From the NCBI GenBank assembly GCA_913058295.1, contig CAJXRD010000006.1, positions 37,144 to 101,143 of the forward strand: a stretch of DNA of 64,000 nt, given 5' to 3'. The stretch is from an uncultured Flavobacteriales bacterium (GTDB lineage Bacteria > Bacteroidota > Bacteroidia > Flavobacteriales > Flavobacteriaceae). Made by a program: the position numbers and the translations under genes. The first letter of the stretch is position 1. Every line of letters starts with the position of its first letter. The notes beneath the pieces are model-generated. The model was not told where the DNA came from. It did no database searches and saw only the letters and a program-made list of their open reading frames with translations. Positions 63,954 to 64,000 of the stretch are shown piece after piece.

Positions 63954-64000
63954 CTGTCTCTTATACACATCTGACGCTGCCGACGATCTACTCTGTGTAG
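63954..64000. other. Illumina Nextera adapter contamination
   Basis: Bases 63954-63972 are CTGTCTCTTATACACATCT, the 19-base Tn5 mosaic end used in Nextera kits. 63973-63986 are GACGCTGCCGACGA, the read 1 adapter complement. 63987-63994 are TCTACTCT, whose reverse complement AGAGTAGA is the standard i5 index 504. 63995-64000 (GTGTAG) begin the P5 primer complement. The exact order matches the kit design. This is not chromosomal sequence. Confidence 0.98.

Noticed and set aside
1..64000. CRISPR arrays, tRNA/rRNA genes, insertion sequences, prophage
   Set aside because: No regularly spaced direct repeats, cloverleaf sequences, transposase motifs or phage structural genes were seen on either strand; short RNA genes could still have been missed by eye.

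Overview
The window is a piece of chromosome from a member of the Bacteroidota, most likely a Flavobacteriaceae species. This rests on several observations: an AT-rich base composition; outer-membrane and secreted proteins ending in type IX secretion (T9SS) sorting domains; the order lon - porQ - cmk; a menaquinone gene group; fused families typical of the phylum (HsdR-N orphan, DUF-type lipoproteins, EttA beside a tiny membrane protein); and TAnnTTTG boxes, the Bacteroidota -7 element, upstream of several genes. No tRNA, rRNA, CRISPR array, insertion sequence or prophage was seen. The last 47 bases (63954-64000) are not genomic: they are an Illumina Nextera transposon end, adapter, index and P5 stub, so the right edge is a library artefact in a draft assembly.

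Layout. 0-0.6 kb: an ECF sigma factor overlapping (ATGA) a gene cut by the left edge. 0.9-5.8 kb: lon, porQ, cmk and a fasciclin-domain protein. 5.8-15.6 kb: pheT facing a TlpA-like lipoprotein, a small beta-barrel, an HExxH secreted protein, recG and a PNGase F-like T9SS cargo protein. 15.6-29.2 kb: M1 aminopeptidase, patatin, membrane-anchored glutamate-synthase-domain enzyme, M20 amidohydrolase, UvrD-type helicase, tRNA threonylcarbamoyl-AMP synthase, OmpA lipoprotein, glycosyltransferase, HsdR-N orphan, holA and DoxX. 29.4-35.6 kb: a menaquinone operon, menA - MBL-fold hydrolase - menC - CPBP protease - menE, followed by an M24 peptidase. 35.7-40.2 kb: DoxX and a biotin-dependent carboxyltransferase on the minus strand, then a plus-strand group DoxX - flavin reductase - MarR - pirin that looks like one redox or electrophile-responsive unit with candidate operators at both ends. 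40.3-45.1 kb: small membrane protein, ettA, HAD phosphatase, S9 peptidase.

45.1-63.9 kb is entirely on the minus strand and reads as a string of small accessory enzymes: a large BNR-repeat T9SS cargo protein, three GNAT acetyltransferases, an APC permease, an SDR / 64-residue protein / TIGR01777 epimerase operon, a uracil-DNA glycosylase-like protein, a class V aminotransferase, an O-methyltransferase, a 32-residue lysine-rich microprotein with its own terminator, a Na+/proline symporter, OsmC, an unusual 620-residue PLP enzyme, a DinB protein, an Asp/Asn hydroxylase-like protein and the tail of another T9SS cargo gene.

How it fits together: PorQ belongs to the machinery that exports and attaches proteins such as those at 13973, 45128 and 63819; menA/C/E make menaquinone for respiration; Lon, EttA, RecG, UvrD, HolA, PheT and the YrdC-type enzyme are housekeeping. 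No clearly new multi-gene defence or mobile system was found. The best leads for new biology are the MarR-pirin unit with its TTCC-WW-GGAA palindromes, the MBL hydrolase inside the men operon, the HExxH protein with an atypical C-terminal tail, the SDR lacking its catalytic Tyr/Lys, and the Lys-rich microprotein.
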